The notes beneath the pieces were generated by a model that saw nothing but the letters and a program-made list of their open reading frames with translations, was not told the DNA's origin and did no database searches. From positions 2,357,927 to 2,421,926 of the forward strand of contig JAJEKV010000001.1 in the NCBI GenBank assembly GCA_021234155.1: a stretch of DNA of 64,000 bases, given 5' to 3'. Every line of letters starts with the position of its first letter. The first letter of the stretch is position 1. This DNA comes from Isoetes taiwanensis. Taxonomy: Eukaryota; Streptophyta; Lycopodiopsida; Isoetales; Isoetaceae. This document shows, piece after piece, positions 12,450 to 22,473 of the stretch. Both the position numbers and the translations under genes were made by a program.

Positions 12450-12933
12450 GAAGGTGGTTAAAAAACACATTTTTATTCATAAAAATCTTCTATAAAAATC
12501 CATACATACTCTAAAAGATTTTTATGGAATGGGATAGCCAAAAAAAAAAAAACAAATTGCCCCTAATTGTTTTTGTGCACATTAAGGTTTAGGGTTTGAA
12601 TGTTTAGAATTAAGGTTTACAGGGGTTAGAATGTTTAGGTTTAGGGTTAGAATGTTTAAATTTAGGGTTAGAATGTTTAGGCTTACATTGTGTACACTTA
12701 GGTTTAGGGTTAGAATGTTGAGAATTTAGGATTACAGGTTTAGAATTTAGGTTTAGGGTTAGAATTGTAGGCTTACAGGTTTAGAATTTCATATTGTAAT
12801 GGCTATATTGTAATTTCTATAAAATTTGTATTCTAAGGATTTTTAAGGATTTTTATATTTTTTTAAAAAACCTTTAAAAAATCTTTGCATACGGATTTTT
12901 AAGGTACGGATTTCTAAGTACTCAACTACATTG
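12450..12933. mobile_element. 484-bp non-autonomous element with 8-bp target duplication
   Basis: The octamer ATAAAGAT occurs at 12442-12449 and again at 12934-12941, exactly where the host reading frame is interrupted. An 8-bp duplication is the habit of hAT and P-type transposons. Subterminal sequences are roughly inverted: AAAATCTTCTATAAAAATCC near the left, and GGATTTTTAAGGTACGGATT near the right. The core (12585-12790) consists of degenerate repeats around GGTTTAGGGTTAGAATGTT, which contain the plant telomere word TTTAGGG. There is no coding capacity. Confidence 0.68.
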
Positions 12934-12941
12934 ATAAAGAT

Positions 12942-13865
12942 ATGGGGAGGAACTAGAATGCATAATTTTTTGTCCATTAACTTTGCTGGACCGAGTATTT
13001 CCACAACCATATGTTCTACGAGAAAAAATTATACTTATAGTGTTGGCATACGAGAAGAAACCTGCATCCATCTTGCAAAGACGTACAAGAAACATATGCA
13101 AGATTTGGGGCTCTCGTTAGGAATTGTGCCTACACTTGTAGCAGAGGATGAAACTGTGATAAAACGAGCTGTATGGTGTGTTGCACGAGATGATTGTTTA
13201 ATTGGTTTTTGTGGTAAAGCAAAAAGTCACAAGTGTGATGCATCTTTTACAACCAAAGTAGATACAAGCAATGTTGGATATGCTAATATTATACAGGCAT
13301 TTGGAGAGAATGTAATTGCACATTATGCGTCGGTCTTCATAGTTAATCCTCTACACATTAAACTACCTAAACTTGTACTCGTTGTTCAATTGACATGCAA
13401 CAGGTTTGATCAAGAAGACGTGAGATCTCAATGGTGTGAGATACTGAAACTTTGGGATATTCATGTTCGGACTATCTTGGGCCCTTTGATAGGGCATAGT
13501 TCCGATGGCAATGCAAGACATAGAGCATGTATGGTTCAAGACTATACATCTGCAAAAGGTGAAAGTGGAGGTTATGCAATTCCATGGGAAGGGTGGATTC
13601 TAAGTGCAAGCTTGAGGGTCGATGGTAGTATATATGGTTTGCATGATCAAGACTTCATCCACAATGGTAAAAAACTTATAAATCCATTGGATAATGCCTC
13701 CAGAAGATTGTATCTTGGAGATGAGCTTGTTACTTTGAATGATGTATGGCATGTCTTTAACTATTGTCAAGGAGAGCATGGTTTGGAGGTTGGAGATGTA
13801 GAAAGAAAGGATAGACAAAATTGGAGGGCTGCTTAAAGGATTGCGTCTAGAAAGGTACAGGATTG
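12942..13865 (+). pseudogene. Transposase-like gene, central domain
   Basis: A 301-codon frame (ending at 13836, with in-sense continuation RIASRKVQDCL) carries the best-preserved part of the gene. Landmarks are VAEDETVIKRAVWCVARDDC, IGFCGKAKSHKCD, VNPLHIKLPKLVLVVQLTCN, IGHSSDGNARHRACMVQDYT, a tryptophan-rich WEGWILSAS, and GLHDQDFIHNGKKLINPLDN. Spaced acidic residues (AEDE, SSDG) followed by a SDACENFFS motif in the next segment resemble the D-D-E arrangement of RNase-H-like transposases. The third motif recalls the acidic site of P-element relatives. The stop at 13836 and the LINE just downstream disable it. Superfamily assignment is inference. Confidence 0.55.
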
Positions 13866-13873
13866 TTTGAGAA

Positions 13874-14457
13874 TAGAATAGTTTTTTTAACGTCCACGGA
13901 GACCAATAGGTCATGGGACCCATACAATGGGCTAGTACAGTCATTACTACTAGGATTAAAAAACCCCTGCCTCGAAAGGTTTTCAAGGGAAAAACCTTTG
14001 CAGTAATGATGATACTAGACAAGCGGAGATAATGACTACTGAGGGCTCAGTAATTGCTGACGTTTATCTAGAACCTCAAGTATGTATAATGCCAAGTCAT
14101 GCACAGATGGTGCTCTGAGAAGTTGTGGAAGCGTGGAATGGAATGCTAAGGTCAAAAAATGATTCCGGACTATCTCAAAAGCAGGGCAACCCAGAAGAGT
14201 ATGGCTTTCATCTTCAATAACCTGTAACTGGCAACAGGCACATAGTCTCGCTTCTCGCGGCAATTGCGGCCGCTCCCATCTACCTGTCTCAATCCGTAGC
14301 CTGTGGGACCCTGTGCGAATTGATGCAATAGCTACAAGCTTGTTCCTGGACAATGAAGCAAGCAAATAAGCTTGGGGCCCTGGTGCTAAGGTGGGATTTA
14401 TGTGTGCATGATAATGACTAGTTTTCACTTGGGCCAAAGTAACTGCGTCCCATATCT
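13874..14457 (-). mobile_element. 5'-truncated LINE, 584 bp, with target duplication TTTGAGAA
   Basis: TTTGAGAA occurs at 13866-13873 and 14458-14465 and brackets the insert. On the minus strand the element encodes the C-terminal end of a LINE polyprotein (14437-14036). It carries the metal-binding-like pattern CACCQLQVIEDESHTLLGC, typical of the tail of plant LINE ORF2. The 3' UTR follows, with a GGTTTTTCC...AAAACC hairpin at about 13950-13995. The end is CTCCGTGGACGTTAAAAAAA plus a short CTATT repeat tail. The same 3' end is found at four other places in the window. Confidence 0.8.
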
Positions 14458-14509
14458 TTTGAGAAAAACAACCATTGAGATATTATTGCAAAAGCTCAGG
14501 ATCAGTTAG

Positions 14510-14590
14510 ACAAGGAATAGAATAGAATATGATTTTATCGTCCACGAAGGAGAAAGTGGACCTCCAATGCGCACACTTGGCATTGAAGTA
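14510..14590 (-). mobile_element. Minimal 3' fragment of the same LINE family
   Basis: On the minus strand the sequence ends with TTCGTGGACGATAAAATCAT and an ATTCT pentamer tail (GGAATAGAATAGAATA on the plus strand at 14513-14528). Only about 70 bases of LINE are present, consistent with very early arrest of reverse transcription. Confidence 0.6.
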
Positions 14591-14779
14591 TATCTATCTA
14601 TAGTAGCATTGTACATAAATATATTTCTATCCCCTACTATGGACTTGTGGCATCGAATCAAGGCTGCATCAAGTGTATCTTTTTTCTTCAGGTTAGTAGG
14701 AAGATAAAAAGAGCACTGTGCTCTTTTATCTTCCTAACAAGTTTATTTTCTTACAACAAAATTTGTAATCAACTCGTTA

Positions 14780-15328
14780 CTTTGCCATAGATTTTGGAGG
14801 TTGTGGATTATACATCATGAGAAGCATTGCTTATCAAAGAATTTTATTAGCCAACAAACATTTATGGACATACAACTTTCATGTCATTATGTTGTTCTTT
14901 TGACTAAGTACTTCAGGGATAAGTGTACCACTTTGCCTACTCCTTTAGCATGCACTGGTTCTGATGCTTGCGAAAATTTCTTTTCAAAAGTTGGTGGCAT
15001 GACCAGGAATGAGAGGTTTTATGATGGTGCTGATCTACTTGAAAGTGCTAGTGCATTGAATCGTGTGGCTGAGTTTCAAGCATTATCGAATTTATTGTTT
15101 CCTGCCGCACATGCTAAACAAGAGCATATTTGGCATTTGCTTGAGAGACGATTTGATGAGAAAAGGAAAGAAATGCTATGTAATCTTGGTGACTATGACC
15201 TTGTAAGGACAGATGAGAAGATTATAGAGTCTTTGCAGCAGGGATTTACTTATGCCAAGGAGTTATGTAAATTTGTTTGTATATCTTGCAATAATGAAGT
15301 CACATTTACCTTCGTTTCCAACGAATAG
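14780..15328 (+). pseudogene. Transposase-like gene, C-terminal segment
   Basis: A 175-codon frame to the stop at 15326-15328 continues the transposase-like protein after the LINE insert. It contains SCHYVVLLTKYFRDKCTTLP, then LACTGSDACENFFSKVGGMT, then NERFYDGADLLESASALNRV and a helical tail. The SDACENFF motif resembles the last acidic catalytic motif of P-element-like transposases (aspartate or asparagine, then ENFF). The final codons (EVTFTFVSNE) and the 3' flank recur at 61621-61750, so the gene belongs to a multicopy element. Whether a working copy exists elsewhere cannot be seen here. Confidence 0.55.
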
Positions 15329-15422
15329 ATGGTAAATGGACTTCTAGAGCTAGGTGACTAGTGTCCTAGGTAGTTAGGAACTGCCAGTCTCTCGCCTATT
15401 TGTAGCTTAGCATTTAGTTTTT
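15297..15422 (+). repeat. 3'-end repeat of the transposase-like element (copy 1)
   Basis: From GAAGTCACATTTACCTTCG to CTTAGCATTTAGTTTTT this segment matches 61622-61749 almost perfectly; its last part matches 50384-50475. It includes the last codons of the transposase-like gene, then a foldback: the 61-kb copy has GCTCTAGAAGTC...CATTTACC, a 20-base loop, and GGTAAATGGACTTCTAGAGC. It probably marks the 3' end of the mobile element. Confidence 0.7.
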
Positions 15423-15424
15423 GG

Positions 15425-15553
15425 GTTGCCCCTAGGGGGGCAAACCCTCGTTTATGTGGGTATGTGGGCATATCCAGGTATATGCCGGCATATGCCTAGC
15501 ATATGCTGGTGACCGCTCCAAATTGGCTGCTGCCTGTAAACTCTCGGTCATCC
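15425..15553 (+). repeat. Palindrome-rich repeat module, copy 1
   Basis: This segment begins TTGCCCCTAGGGGGGCAA and carries GGCATATCCAGGTATATGCC and GCCTAGCATATGC. It ends with the words GACCGCTCCAAA and TGTAAACTCTCGGTCA. The second copy at 19934-20058 has the same order with about 80% identity. A partial relative (TTGCCCGAAGGGCAA) is at 19347. Each block is a short palindrome. Nature unknown; possibly the end of a foldback element. Confidence 0.62.
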
Positions 15554-16887
15554 AGCCAGGGATGGGTTCTGATGATTTTTGGGAAGGGATTTACAGCTAA
15601 TGCCATCTGTTTTCAACAAGCAATCGTTCAACGCAGAGAAATATAAAAAGAAGACCAACATATCTCTGCCATGGCAACGATTTCGTCACGAATGCACTTT
15701 TTGTCCGGAAGGCACGATACCTGTGCAACGCTTGCTACTGAAGGATATACAAAGAATGGCCTGCATTGGCCATTTACGAAGGGTTTTTTATTTTGGTTTC
15801 TTTTATGGTCTGTAGTACAGCATAGTTCAGGCTGTGGGAAGCTTTTCTGGTTTTCAAGCATATTTGAGTGTGTGGGATTCCGTTGTGGCTTCTACTTCTG
15901 ATTTCAGCCTCTCTTAGCTCTGGTTAGATGCTGGTAGCCATGAAGGTATCAATACTGTTGAAGCTGGTTGGCAGGTACTGTAAAAACATCTCTTATCTAA
16001 CATTTTTGACCATTCACTGCACTCCTTCATATTTAAACCAATGTTGGTTTCAGATTTAGGTTCCCATACTGACAAAGTGCGCATTCTTTTAGGTGTATAA
16101 GCTCCTAAATGGAGATAGAGATCCTCACTTGTTCATTTTCTGGACTGTAAGTTTTGACATCAATATCTGTTCGCTGGATTTCGATGTCCTGCACTGACAC
16201 ATTCATGGCAGATCTGGCAGGTAATGCTGCATTATTCCAGCCATGCTGTGGCCCAGCACGTAGTACCAGAGAAAGTTCGAATATCATAGCAATCATAAGA
16301 TTGAACGTTAAAGTAAAATGTGCAGAAATACTAGCAGATCTAGGAGAGATCCTTGTATCTGCTATTATGTCTGTTGAAACCTTTATTAGATAATGCAAAT
16401 GGCCAGTTAAAAGATGCAGCGATACACTTATAAGGAGCCCGCTATAATCCCTATACGGCTTGCTTAAACTTGACGTTCCCCCGGGAGGTACAACTTATCC
16501 TGATGGGACTGGAAGATTCTGCTGGAGCTAGCTTGATGAATGGAGGGCTGATTGGTGACTTAGATTGCTCATCTTGAGCTGTAGAGAGCAAGGAATATGG
16601 CAGAGGTCCTAAAATGAGGAAAAAATACCATGTCAAAATACTACTTTTGGAGATAATGAAAGAGTCATTGAAAAATAAAGTGCGCATAACAAGAATGAGA
16701 ATTTTGGTTATCCAAGTATTTGGAAATATGATATAATGTTCTTTTATACTGTTTAATTAAAGTTTCTGTTTCGGGGTTCCATAAAGAAAAGTTGAAAATA
16801 AGTGATCTATTTGCACTGGCAGGAGAGCGTGTAAAATGTTGAATACTGAGCCACTTCTGTTTCTATACACTGTTTCTTTTTTGGCAG
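15554..16887. other. Region between repeat module and importin exons
   Basis: No exon could be assigned with confidence. There are open stretches (for example 16154-16393 on the plus strand, 79 codons) but no recognised motif. Given the five well-formed importin exons to the right, part of this may be degraded upstream intron. Confidence 0.35.
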
Positions 16888-18128
16888 CCAGTGTTATTAT
16901 TGAGGAGTTTGGATCTGGACAACAGTATGGGCCTCTACTTGTTGAAGCACTCCATTTGTTCACTCCATTTGTTGAAGCACTCCATTTATTCCATATAAGT
17001 GTGATCAAGAACCAGACTTGGTAGAGGCATATATGAACTTCACTTCAACGTTTGTACGGTGTTGCCCAGAAGTAAGTGTTTCGGTTACATGCTTCCTACA
17101 TACAAGTCTGAGGTGAGTTGTTGCTTGTAATAATTCTGATTTTCTTTTAGGATGTTTTAGCTGCTGGTAAGATTTATCTGGAATCGGCTTTGAACAAAGC
17201 GACAATATGTTGTACTGTGCTGCACAAAGGTGCAGCATTTGCAGCCATGTCATACATCTCAAGTGAGTCAGGCATACCTATTATTGTTAACTTCTTCTAG
17301 GGATTGTGGCTTAGCTCATTGTTAACAATGTTCTGTACCTTGATATATTTTATGTCTTTGTTTTAACTATAATGTATATTAAAAACTGGTTTCCAACTTA
17401 CTGAGCACATGATTCTCAAATGGGCTTTTTTGTGATACAACATTTCTGGATGCTGCATTGGCATTGACTAATGGCCATAATGAAACTTCATATGGGGATG
17501 TTGTATTGAGGATATGTCTGCACTGTGGAGAAAAAATTATTTCTGGCATGCTTTACGCTTTACTCGGTATATCAGCAATGACGAGGGTATGCCAGTTTAT
17601 TTGTTATCCTTTTGTGCATTAAGAGAAAATAAGTATAGAGCTAAGCACGTCTAAGGAAATAGAACTCCACAGAATATAAAGTATATATTTATTAGGTACA
17701 CAAGGCCACAACAGTGCTCCAGCAACTAGCAACTTTGTGTGATATATGTGAAAGAGCTGACTGGAGTTCTTCACTAGGATGGAACCTGCTATATAACTGG
17801 CTTGAATCAACTGTAAGTTTCAATGTAAAGATTTATTCGTCTAATCTTTATATCTTTTTTGATTATTATTGTTACTACCATTCATGACCAATGGAAACAC
17901 CGTTGATTCTGATATTCGCTGTGATCCTGGCTGCACCTAGGTTCAAGCATTGCCTAGTGAATATTTGAGCACGGGAAAGTCAGACACTGTTGCTGCGTCT
18001 TGGATGGCTGCTATGAAAAATGCAGCATTTGATTTTCGCAAAAATGAAAGTTCAATACAGGTGGCCGTTGTTTGAAGCGGATCCTTCGAGATTTTGCAGA
18101 TAGGCACCGGTTTATAGCTTCTGTGTAA
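16888..18128 (+). pseudogene. MOS14: 3' part of an importin-beta gene (MOS14 / transportin-3 family), five exons
   Basis: Five exons with canonical splice sites encode the C-terminal ~230 residues of a transportin-3-type importin, the nuclear carrier of SR splicing factors. They lie at about 16888-17071, 17151-17262, 17440-17586, 17696-17812 and 17941-18128. Diagnostic strings are [77 protein letters not shown] and LKRILRDFADRHR. Donors (GTAAGT, GTGAGT) and acceptors are kept. Damage is visible: a ~27-bp tandem duplication with frame change at 16940-16990, and a one-base slip near 18061. Exons for the N-terminal ~700 residues are not seen. It is a partial genomic copy, so probably a captured or duplicated fragment. 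Confidence 0.82.
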
Positions 18129-18759
18129 ACATCAGAAATTCAAAATTCAAGTACAGAATCGGCACCTTGCAGATGCTTATATCTCATTTTCAATCCACAG
18201 AGTAAGCTCTCCCTAAAATTGCCTTATCCTTTATTTCCTTCACTTCTTTGTAGGAGTAGGATAGTGGCCTACAATTTGCATTTTATTTTGTCTTTCTCTA
18301 TGGCTTTTATATTGAGTAATTTTCCAACGGGCCTTTTTTGAACAAGAACTATCTATCTTGTGAGAGGAGAATGATATTATTGCACCCTCTCATTTGGGGG
18401 ACAGTGGATGGATACCAAAGAGAATTTTTTGGTTATGTAAAAGACCACGGGGGGAAAGCATTTAGCCCAATTAATTGGATTAAAGTTTTTCAATAGTATA
18501 TCAACACAAAATCACTTCCCATTCTAGACCATTGAACGTAATAAAAAAAAAATGGGTTCAACATTGATCATCCAATCTTCATCCACAATAGGGTATTGAA
18601 CTATTTATAGATAGGCTCATTTTGTGGGGAGATCTCATAGGCTACATGCCTGCAATTTTTTCAAGTATATTATGTAATACCTCAAATCAAGATCAATTAA
18701 GCCATGCAATTTAATTAGCAAAAATGTTTTAATGTTTTATGTTTTAATCTTTTAATGTT

Positions 18760-18806
18760 TTAACGTGGACGTTAAAAAAACTATTCTATTCTATTCTATT
18801 CTATTC
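18760..18806 (+). mobile_element. Ultra-short LINE 3' end with (CTATT)n tail
   Basis: AACGTGGACGTTAAAAAAA followed by five CTATT units (18781-18806). This is the same 3' terminus as the LINEs at 13874-14457 and 60905. Almost nothing of the LINE body is present. Confidence 0.6.
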
Positions 18807-19933
18807 CCCATGGGACACTATTTCATTTAGATTCATCAATGATTAAACAACTTGTGCTAACTCACTATATTAGGCGTGCTAACTCACCATATCATGCACA
18901 CATGAGACACTTAAAGCAAGATTTGGGCTTCTAGAATCCTACTGTGACCTTACCCCTAGACAACTAATAGTTGATAGCTGCTATAGTCCTTAGCACAAGT
19001 ATTGGAGAATTAAATCTTTATAAACCATTAAAATAATAAAACTAAATAATGCAAACAAAAAGGAAAAAGAAATCGGTTTACATACTACTTGATTAGAAAT
19101 TATAGATAGATTATTGATAGCTTTAATTAGTTTTGAATGATAACAAGGTACTTGAAGGCATTCCATTCAGATTGTAAAAGTTTTGCTTGAACGTGCACTT
19201 CTTCACTCGTATCTGCTTTCCATCTTTTTCATCCCAAAATGAACATAAAAAAACAATAAAACCAGCAAAGGTTGGCAAACAAGTCAATGTGTTTTTTATA
19301 AAAAAGTTCAATTCATAAAAGAAGGGATGGTTGGTTTCTTTTTGGGTTGCCCGAAGGGCAAAGCCTAGGGATGGGAGTGTGGCTACGAGATATGCCCTCA
19401 TATATCAAAGGTAAAGATGTCAAGAGAGTTATGATTTGAGGGCTCAGATTAAAGCTAGAGCTAAGGGAAACTGAAAGCAGCGTTCACAACTTTCTTTCTA
19501 TTTGTAGCGGCAGTCGAATAGGGCTCTCGTCTTTGAACTTAAAAGATCTAGCGGTCCTTTTGCATAGCCCAGTTGCAATATTTTTGCTTCTTTAGCATCA
19601 CTTTGATTCGAATATCACAAGTTGGTGCCAATTTTCTGAGTTTCAATATAAGATTCTAAATGACTGGACAGAATACTTTCACAGAGAACTGGAGAAACAA
19701 AAAGTGTTTTGAGGCAGCATTGCAAATTGTTGGCTTCACACTACTTTATAGTTAGTTAGTTGCGTATGCAAAGACTTTAACCTATGTCATCACTTTAGGC
19801 ACTATCATCTACTATTTGGCAATACATTTTTGTATTGTTGGCTTCACAATACTTTATAAAAATATGCAAAGACTTTTAACCTATGTAATCGGTTTAGGCA
19901 CTATCATCTACTATTTAGCAAGACATTTTTGGC

Positions 19934-20058
19934 TTGCCCCTAGGGGGGCAAACCCTTGTTTATGTGGGCTTTTGGCATATCCTAGGTATATGCTAGAATA
20001 TCCTTAGGATATGCTGATGACTGCTCCAAACTTATGATTGGCTGTAAACTCTCGGTCA
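19934..20058 (+). repeat. Palindrome-rich repeat module, copy 2
   Basis: Second copy of the module at 15425-15553. It has TTGCCCCTAGGGGGGCAA, then GGCATATCCTAGGTATATGC, ATATCCTTAGGATAT, GACTGCTCCAAA and TGTAAACTCTCGGTCA. Compensating changes keep the palindromes, for example CCAGG becoming CCTAGG. Confidence 0.62.
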
Positions 20059-20375
20059 CTTCTGTTAGTGGGCAACCGCTCTCGAAACTGGCTAACCGGA
20101 GATGTCTTTTTTTTTTCGTGCACTCTCGATGCTCAGATGAGCAGATGCAAGAAAGTCAGATGTTTATAGTTATTGCATAGCTCTTCTTGAGATTATAACT
20201 AGAAAAAGGGTTCATGGTGATTGTGTTACCTGGTAATAACTGGAATGGAATGGAAAACGATTTATAATATAAGATAGCTTGCACAGGGTTCTTGATAGAT
20301 TAGGGCACCAGGTTTCCAAAGATCCAGCCATTTTTAGGGATGTTTATCCCTTTGCTTTCAAGTATTGCTTGACTG

Positions 20376-20948
20376 AACCGATGCAGAAGACCTTGGAATT
20401 GGACGTGGCTTGCCAGATGTAGGAGCTTATGATGTGAATGGTCGTCTTTCTGAAGATGAGGTTAAAGATCTTCCGGTTCAGAAATGATGCTTGGCCTCTG
20501 TGCTTTCTCCAGCAATTTCAAAGGCAATGTCTCTCTTTGGACTTCTAGAAGGAGCAGCAGATGAGGAAGTGCAATTTGTCACATCCCCAAAGGTAAGCTT
20601 ATCATGGTGATTTTATGCCTCATTTGAAAGGCTAAACTTATGTTTTCTGTCTGATTAGGTTGGGCTATTCAGGAGAGGGAGAACAGTCAAAGGAAAGGAA
20701 GGACCTCCAATGTGCCAAGAGGTATGTGGCATTGTGTAATTACATTGGCTGATTCATATAATGTGACATCTGAAACGTTTATGCTATTGAAAGCTCTATT
20801 TCGATTTAGGTGGAGGCTTATGACGTTGTTTAATACAACAATTTCTAGGTCCTGACATTATATAACTTGACAGGGACAAATTATAAAACAGGGCCAAGTT
20901 CTATGTTATATTGAGCAATTGGGGACCCAAACACCTGTTGAGATATGA
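20376..20948 (+). pseudogene. BADC: BADC-like biotin-attachment-domain protein fragment, three exons
   Basis: Exons at about 20376-20592, 20659-20721 and 20874-20948, with GT/AG borders, encode part of a plastid biotin/lipoyl attachment-domain-containing protein. These BADC proteins are catalytically inactive subunits that restrain plastid acetyl-CoA carboxylase. Recognisable strings are DEEVQFVTSPK, then VGLFRRGRTVKGKEGPPMCQ, then GQIIKQGQVLCYIEQLGTQT. They match the family pattern 'SPxVGxFRRxRTVKGKxxPPxC ... KEGQVLxYxEQLGxxxPV'. The frame stops right after TPVEI, before the rest of the barrel fold, so this is a fragment. The first exon also has an in-frame stop near 20487. The N-terminal transit-peptide region is absent. 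Confidence 0.72.
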
Positions 20949-21064
20949 ACTTTCAGTGAGGTATGCATTGAGGTAGTACTCTGCTCCACCATGTTGTAAG
21001 TCATAAAAGTTAGACTCTCCTGTATCTCATATGCTGCTAATTATTATTACATGCAAGTCCTTAG

Positions 21065-21421
21065 ACTGAGTGCATCTGCAAATAACCTATCCAAACTGAA
21101 GGATAGAGCTGAAGAATATGCAGCTCTTATCATGGAAGCATTGGATCCCCACAGTGTTGGATATATTGAGGTGAGAAACCACATAACCTCCCAAATTCAA
21201 GGTACATGAGTTGTCAGTTTATTTGTCTGTCTGTTAAATGGTAGATTGCCAGTTTTTTGAGTTGCAAATTTGAACTGCAGTTATCTCAACTGGAGACATT
21301 GATGCAAGATCAAGCAGCTGGTTCATGCCCTGGCAAAAAATGCTTCATAGATTCTTCGAGTATTGGCGCAGAGTGTGGATCTTAGCTCTGTGGTTTGGCA
21401 TCATGTGTGGTTTGTTTGGGC
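21065..21421 (+). pseudogene. RBOH: RBOH NADPH oxidase fragment (EF-hand region and first membrane segment)
   Basis: Two exon pieces match plant respiratory burst oxidase homologues, which make superoxide at the plasma membrane. The exon at 21065-21170 gives [20 protein letters not shown] and [15 protein letters not shown], the EF-hand segment, and ends at a GTGAGA donor. The exon from 21281 gives LSQLETLMQ, the continuation. It is then fused by an internal deletion and frame change to FFEYWRRVWILALWFGIMCG, the first transmembrane helix. The ferric reductase, FAD and NADPH domains are missing. Introns are retained, so this is a DNA-level fragment, not a retrocopy. Confidence 0.78.
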
Positions 21422-21514
21422 TCCAAGTTGGATGAGCGGATTTTAGCAGAGCTGCAATTTCGCTCATATGCGGGCAGGGCTCCAAGTTGGATGAGCGGAT
21501 TTTAGCAGAGCTGC
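21418..21514 (+). repeat. 38-bp direct repeat after the RBOH fragment
   Basis: GGGCTCCAAGTTGGATGAGC followed by GGATTTTAGCAGAGCTGC occurs at 21418-21455 and again at 21477-21514. It marks the broken right edge of the RBOH-like exon. Confidence 0.85.
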
Positions 21515-22280
21515 GCTGATATGCTGGCATACCATAGATGTTCCTGAGATTATATTGTATGCAACACGTTTGCTGGACATGGAATATTTTTAGAAGGTAT
21601 GGTTTCTCCGTCCCTTTGTTGTCATCTTCTCTAGAAAATTTAGTTTCTGAACTTCTCAGTTGCTTTAGAAGATGGATGTGGCTCTAAGAATACTTGCTGG
21701 TATGGCATCTGCCTTTAAAGAAGAGTTGCAACAATGAGTATATCTATTGTCAATCTATTCCTAGATTTCATGAGCATCTATGTTTACTTGCCTGTAAATT
21801 TGTCACTTCTTACGATGGCAGTGCGTTGTTGTTGTAGGATTAAGTTGGCACAACTGATAACAGACCAAAGCTAAGGGGAGGCAATGTGGCAGTGTACTCT
21901 GAGTCTAAACTTTACGATGAACACCTCAGCACAAAAGTATGAAAAGGGCAATATTGTAGCTTCAGTTTCCATCATAATTATGCATCAGTATAGAGGCGAA
22001 GCTGTAAGGAAAAAAAAAAAGGAAGCAACAGGCCAGATTGCAAGAAGCTATTATAGATAATCTTAATTCGGGTATCTCTTAGCATGTACTTTGTACTTCT
22101 TGCACGTATTCATTTCAACTGTGATTGATAATTATATAAAATGTATCTATTCATCTGTTCATGTAGGATTGACTCTAAAGTTGCAGCACATAGTTGGAGT
22201 TCCAACCCAGATAGTAAACCAAACAATTTCAAAGTGGTAATACATTTTTGAATGCTTAACAATCTATAATTATCATTTCA
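21515..22280 (+). other. Exon-like pieces of unknown origin
   Basis: Two plausible exon pieces with intron-like borders are seen: [20 protein letters not shown] near 21530-21595, and KMDVALRILAGMASAFKEEL near 21670-21737. A third string, RPKLRGGNVAVYSESKLYDE, is near 21868-21930. I do not recognise their parent genes. They follow the same plus orientation as the three identified fragments and may be further captured exons. Confidence 0.35.
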
Positions 22281-22327
22281 TATTTATTTCCATGTAGCCT
22301 TTGCTGTGGAAGAGAGTAGGCGAGCTC
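22281..22327 (+). repeat. 47-bp direct repeat, left copy
   Basis: TATTTATTTCC, then TAGCCTTTGCTGTGGAAGAG and AGTAGGCGAGCTC, is repeated at 24026-24072 with two changes. The pair brackets a 1.7-kb segment containing a LINE derivative. Confidence 0.85.
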
Positions 22328-22473
22328 GCATTATTACGTGCACTATTACATGCACTAGCTATACAACATATTAGAGTGGACATGCAAGTAGAGAACTTTG
22401 GAATTGCTTAGAGATTTCAATATGAAAATTAGGACTTGGAAATTTGAAATTTATAGATTAAATTGTTTGTGAT

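Larger units (their letters stand above)
18129..20375. other. Intergenic stretch between importin and BADC fragments
   Basis: No gene is recognised in this 2.2 kb. It holds a very short LINE 3' end (18763-18806) and the second palindrome-rich module (19934-20058). Between 19735 and 19925 a ~110-base segment is partly duplicated (CACTTTAGGCACTATCATCT at 19790; GGTTTAGGCACTATCATCTA at 19890). Confidence 0.45.

Noticed and set aside
12585-12790. True telomere or chromosome-fusion site.
   Set aside because: The repeats are degenerate, short and enclosed by an 8-bp target duplication.
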